The position numbers and the translations under genes are program-made. Source: Vibrio sp. SS-MA-C1-2 (GTDB taxonomy: Bacteria > Pseudomonadota > Gammaproteobacteria > Enterobacterales > Vibrionaceae). From it: a DNA stretch of 64,000 nt. This document shows, piece after piece, positions 63,789 through 64,000 of the stretch. The notes beneath the pieces are model-generated. The model did no database searches and was not told where the DNA came from. It saw nothing but the letters and a program-made list of their open reading frames with translations. Positions within the stretch are counted from its first letter, which is position 1. Each line of letters opens with the position of its first letter. The DNA is taken from NCBI RefSeq assembly GCF_021513135.1, contig NZ_CP090981.1, positions 2,778,025 to 2,842,024 of the forward strand, in the 5' to 3' direction.

Positions 63789-64000
63789 TTAAATTTTTGG
63801 TGTCAATGTTTCCACATGCATATTTTGACCACGGTGGCGCAATAAATGATCCATTAACGTAATTGCCATCATCGCTTCTGCAATTGGGACGGCTCGAATA
63901 CCCACACATGGATCATGACGCCCTTTGGTGATCACTTCAGCTTCGTTGCCCTCAACATCAATCGTTTGTCCTGGAACCGTAATACTTGATGTTGGTTTCA
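63789..64000 (-). CDS. aroC: Chorismate synthase, 3' end only
   Basis: The last 70 codons of aroC, cut by the window edge. Read on the minus strand it gives SSITVPGQT, then [20 protein letters not shown], then [12 protein letters not shown] and the stop after LTPKI. This is the conserved C terminus of the FMN-dependent enzyme that converts EPSP to chorismate. Confidence 0.95.
   Translation of the reverse strand, partial: KPTSSITVPGQTIDVEGNEAEVITKGRHDPCVGIRAVPIAEAMMAITLMDHLLRHRGQNMHVETLTPKI

Overview
The window is one contiguous AT-rich chromosomal segment of a Gammaproteobacterium. Gene content and E. coli-like micro-synteny (rssB/ychJ/purU, priC-rsmS, ybhK/moaACDE, rnfABCDGE-nth, focA-pflB-pflA, yfcL-aroC) plus a ToxR/ToxS-like pair, an OmpU-type porin and many ERIC repeats point to Vibrionaceae (Photobacterium/Aliivibrio-like). 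The genus is an inference. No prophage, integrase, transposase, CRISPR array or rRNA was seen; the only stable RNA gene recognised is the 4.5S SRP RNA (ffs).

Layout. 1-12.5 kb is mostly housekeeping: asnB, a POT peptide transporter, rssB, ychJ, purU, a porin, dinG, priC, rsmS and an MFS transporter. 12.7-16.1 kb holds a very large secreted GH3 glucosidase. 16.6-25.2 kb is a surface-adaptation block: a chaperone-usher fimbrial operon (pilin, usher, chaperone, adhesin; minus strand), an OmpA-family protein and a membrane-bound ToxR/ToxS-like regulator pair. 25.5 kb carries ffs. 27.1-35.0 kb is a seven-gene extracellular electron transfer cluster: MtrC/OmcA-type decaheme lipoprotein, MtrA/DmsE-type decaheme cytochrome, MtrB-type porin, pentaheme cytochrome, Tat-exported ferredoxin, cytochrome b and a small STC-like cytochrome. 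35.4-41.2 kb is oppABCDF. 41.7-45.3 kb is moaACDE behind a Moco riboswitch, with divergent ybhK. 45.4-47.4 kb is uvrB. 48.0-54.6 kb is rnfABCDGE followed by nth, which carries a one-base frameshift. Then come gloA, focA-pflB, pflA, fhs, yfbU, rlmA, yfcL and the 3' end of aroC, cut by the window edge.

How the parts fit. Anaerobic energy metabolism is the dominant theme. The cytochrome cluster and focA-pflB each sit behind a near-identical FNR-type palindrome placed about 41.5 bp before a predicted start site with the same TACTAT -10 hexamer. PFL makes formate, FocA moves it, Fhs charges it onto tetrahydrofolate and PurU releases it again. The cytochrome cluster has no CymA; its inner-membrane end appears to be a translationally coupled pentaheme cytochrome/ferredoxin/cytochrome b module, which makes it the most interesting system here.

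About thirteen ERIC elements (full length about 128 bp, internally deleted forms about 50-80 bp) are scattered between genes. One has inserted in frame near the 5' end of the fimbrial adhesin gene, adding 42 codons. Others lie inside the fimbrial and opp operons, and one abuts the start region of the ToxR-like gene.
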